From NCBI GenBank assembly GCA_003819975.1, contig RPPU01000259.1, forward strand, positions 1 through 6,623: DNA of 6,623 bases. Direction: 5' to 3'. The translations under genes were made by a program, and so were the position numbers. The notes beneath the pieces are model-generated. The model did not search any database. It saw only the letters and a list, made by a program, of their open reading frames with translations, and was not told the DNA's origin. Below, piece by piece: positions 5,879-6,623 of the stretch (positions are counted from its first letter, which is position 1; each line of letters begins with the position of its first letter). The DNA is from Desulfobacteraceae bacterium. GTDB lineage: Bacteria > Desulfobacterota > DSM-4660 > Desulfatiglandales > HGW-15.

Positions 5879-5922
5879 CGCCGGCCAGGCATCTATAAGT
5901 TTCTATGGGTGCCTGGCCGGCG
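5879..5922. repeat. Intergenic 13-bp GC-rich inverted repeat
   Basis: CGCCGGCCAGGCA (5879-5891) and TGCCTGGCCGGCG (5910-5922) are perfect complements with an 18-nt loop; a G-T and a further C-G pair could extend the stem by two. It is the strongest hairpin in the window and stands in AT-rich surroundings upstream of the 93-aa gene. No U tract follows on either strand, so it is not a standard terminator. It could be an operator for a dimeric regulator, a transcript-stabilising or blocking hairpin, or a site for element maintenance. The remaining spacer, 5923-6042, shows no gene and no convincing promoter. Confidence 0.75.
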
Positions 5923-6036
5923 GAAAAGGGGTTTCTAGAAAGGGATTGAGTGAGGGGAAAAATAATAGTTTTTTTAGTATTTGGAAACTGGAAAGTTTTC
6001 TTCTTTGTTTTGAGTAATATCTTTGGTTATTGATCC

Positions 6037-6048
6037 CAATGATCATTG
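6037..6048. repeat. 12-bp perfect palindrome across a stop codon
   Basis: CAATGATCATTG reads the same on both strands and covers the TGA stop (6045-6043) of the 61-aa gene. It could be a binding site for a dimeric protein or chance; it contains a GATC site. Confidence 0.4.
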
Positions 6049-6228
6049 AAGATTTTCTTTTTCGTGAAGATCGCGCAAAGCTGTCTCTAAATCTCTATAT
6101 ATTGCTTCGGCTTGATCTTTCGACAAGCAATATTCTCCAATTGTGCCGGTGATACGAAGCAAAATATTTCCGTTTTCGCATTCCGCTAATTTTTGATTAT
6201 TTATTGGGCCTTTGGAAAAATGTTTCAT
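6043..6228 (-). CDS. 61-aa hypothetical protein
   Basis: Start at ATG 6228, supported by GAGGT 7 nt upstream; a TTG at 6234 is too close to that site to be used. The product is a small soluble protein, MKHFSKGPINNQKLAECENG, then ILLRITGTIGEYCLSKDQ, then a charged amphipathic helix AEAIYRDLETALRDLHEKE. No family is recognised; beta strands followed by one helix resemble small plasmid-encoded regulatory or accessory proteins, but that is only an impression. The gene starts 13 nt after the stop of the upstream gene, so the two are likely an operon. Confidence 0.6.
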   Translation of the reverse strand: MKHFSKGPINNQKLAECENGNILLRITGTIGEYCLSKDQAEAIYRDLETALRDLHEKENLQ

Positions 6229-6235
6229 GATCAAT

Positions 6236-6240
6236 ACCTC
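6236..6240 (-). promoter_or_regulatory. Shine-Dalgarno site that sets the start of the 61-aa gene
   Basis: The minus strand reads TGAGGTATTGATCATG right after the upstream stop codon. The spacing favours ATG 6228 over TTG 6234. Confidence 0.65.
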
Positions 6241-6241
6241 A

Positions 6242-6623
6242 TCAAAGACTTTTCTGAAATACCCTATTTTTAGTTTTTTCCATTTTTTGAATATTTATTT
6301 TTAGGCCCTCACATTTTGTAAGATGGGGATCATCCTTGATGATGCCTTGGACTTTTTCCGAAATACGTGCCGGAAGTTGCGTTTTATCCATATGTGCTAT
6401 CTCATTCTTGTTGATCCAAATATCCCGGTCAAAAGTTTTGAATTCCTTCATATCATGAATTTTTGCGCGATACCGTTCTAGGTTTGGGATATCCAGGACA
6501 TCTCTGAACATATTCCGGATGTTCTCCTTACCAAAGTCGCCGCCGGTGTATGCGGCCTCCTTGGCGGCATTGAAGTCCTCTTTGGAGACCCGATTGAGAT
6601 CCATCTGATATCCGTTTTCCAAA
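6242..6623 (-). CDS. 3' part of a gene of unknown function, open at window edge
   Basis: The frame is open to the right edge, so the protein probably continues beyond the window; alternatives are a start at TTG 6622 or at ATG 6604. The visible 126 residues are hydrophilic, with DFGKENIRNMFRDVLDIPN (28-46), the Lys- and Asp-rich stretch RAKIHDMKEFKTFDRDIWIN, and a basic end KMEKTKNRVFQKSL. There is no signal peptide, membrane segment or recognisable catalytic motif. It could be the C-terminal tail of a larger transfer-related protein, but nothing seen here proves that. It is followed after 13 nt by the 61-aa gene, with which it is probably co-transcribed. Confidence 0.6.
   Translation of the reverse strand, partial: LENGYQMDLNRVSKEDFNAAKEAAYTGGDFGKENIRNMFRDVLDIPNLERYRAKIHDMKEFKTFDRDIWINKNEIAHMDKTQLPARISEKVQGIIKDDPHLTKCEGLKINIQKMEKTKNRVFQKSL

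Noticed and set aside
5854..5892. Longer start for the 93-aa gene (MPGRRLPISGGFL)
   Set aside because: It is encoded by the GC-rich repeat arm and the Shine-Dalgarno region; the site at 5860-5866 clearly serves ATG 5853.
5923..6042. Promoter-like TATTAT and a GGAAACT/AGTTTTC hairpin in the spacer
   Set aside because: No -35 box at proper spacing, and the hairpin needs a G-U pair and has no U tract on the useful strand.
1..6623. CRISPR array, tRNA or rRNA gene
   Set aside because: No regularly spaced repeats, no cloverleaf with a T-arm consensus and no rRNA-like stretch were seen on either strand.

Overview
The window reads as an accessory region (plasmid or integrated conjugative element) of a Gram-negative bacterium. 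It carries a signal-peptide nuclease, an HU-type DNA-binding protein, a full-length topoisomerase III, a remnant of an ArdC-type antirestriction protein, a TnpB transposon and several small genes of unknown function. This combination is common on conjugative elements. Good Shine-Dalgarno sites (for example AGGAGG before the HU gene) and moderate base composition fit a proteobacterium or relative. Genus cannot be told from the sequence. All confident genes lie on the minus strand, so transcription runs from high to low coordinates.

Right end (6623 to about 5570): an open-ended gene of unknown function is followed 13 nt later by a 61-aa protein. After a 190-nt gap, holding a strong 13-bp GC-rich inverted repeat, comes a 93-aa hypothetical protein. 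The starts of the two small genes are fixed by their Shine-Dalgarno sites.

Middle (5564 to 3459): a TnpB gene with all RuvC catalytic residues and its zinc ribbon ends inside a perfect 8-bp-stem hairpin, the expected right end of an IS200/IS605-type element. No tnpA is present. Two nucleotides beyond the hairpin starts the metallopeptidase half of an ArdC protein. Its N-terminal DNA-binding half is missing, and I could not find it on the other side of tnpB. The last 100 nt of tnpB fold into three consecutive hairpins and probably encode the TnpB guide RNA (reRNA), whose guide would be read from ardC sequence.

Left part (3410 to 1): topB, the HU gene and a secreted or periplasmic SNase-like nuclease follow in order. 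Between HU and the nuclease there is a 49-aa two-helix membrane protein whose ATG overlaps the HU stop as ATGA. The nuclease gene converges on the 3' end of a possible plus-strand gene. A GC-rich palindromic spacer, probably a terminator, separates them.

Functional reading: TopB and the HU protein would manage DNA topology and compaction of the element. ArdC would once have protected incoming DNA from restriction but is now decapitated. The TnpB module looks enzymatically intact and could act as an RNA-guided nuclease directed at uninterrupted ardC alleles. The strongest second-look items are the ardC/TnpB junction with its candidate guide RNA, the translationally coupled 49-aa protein, and an 11-base GC-rich word that recurs five times.
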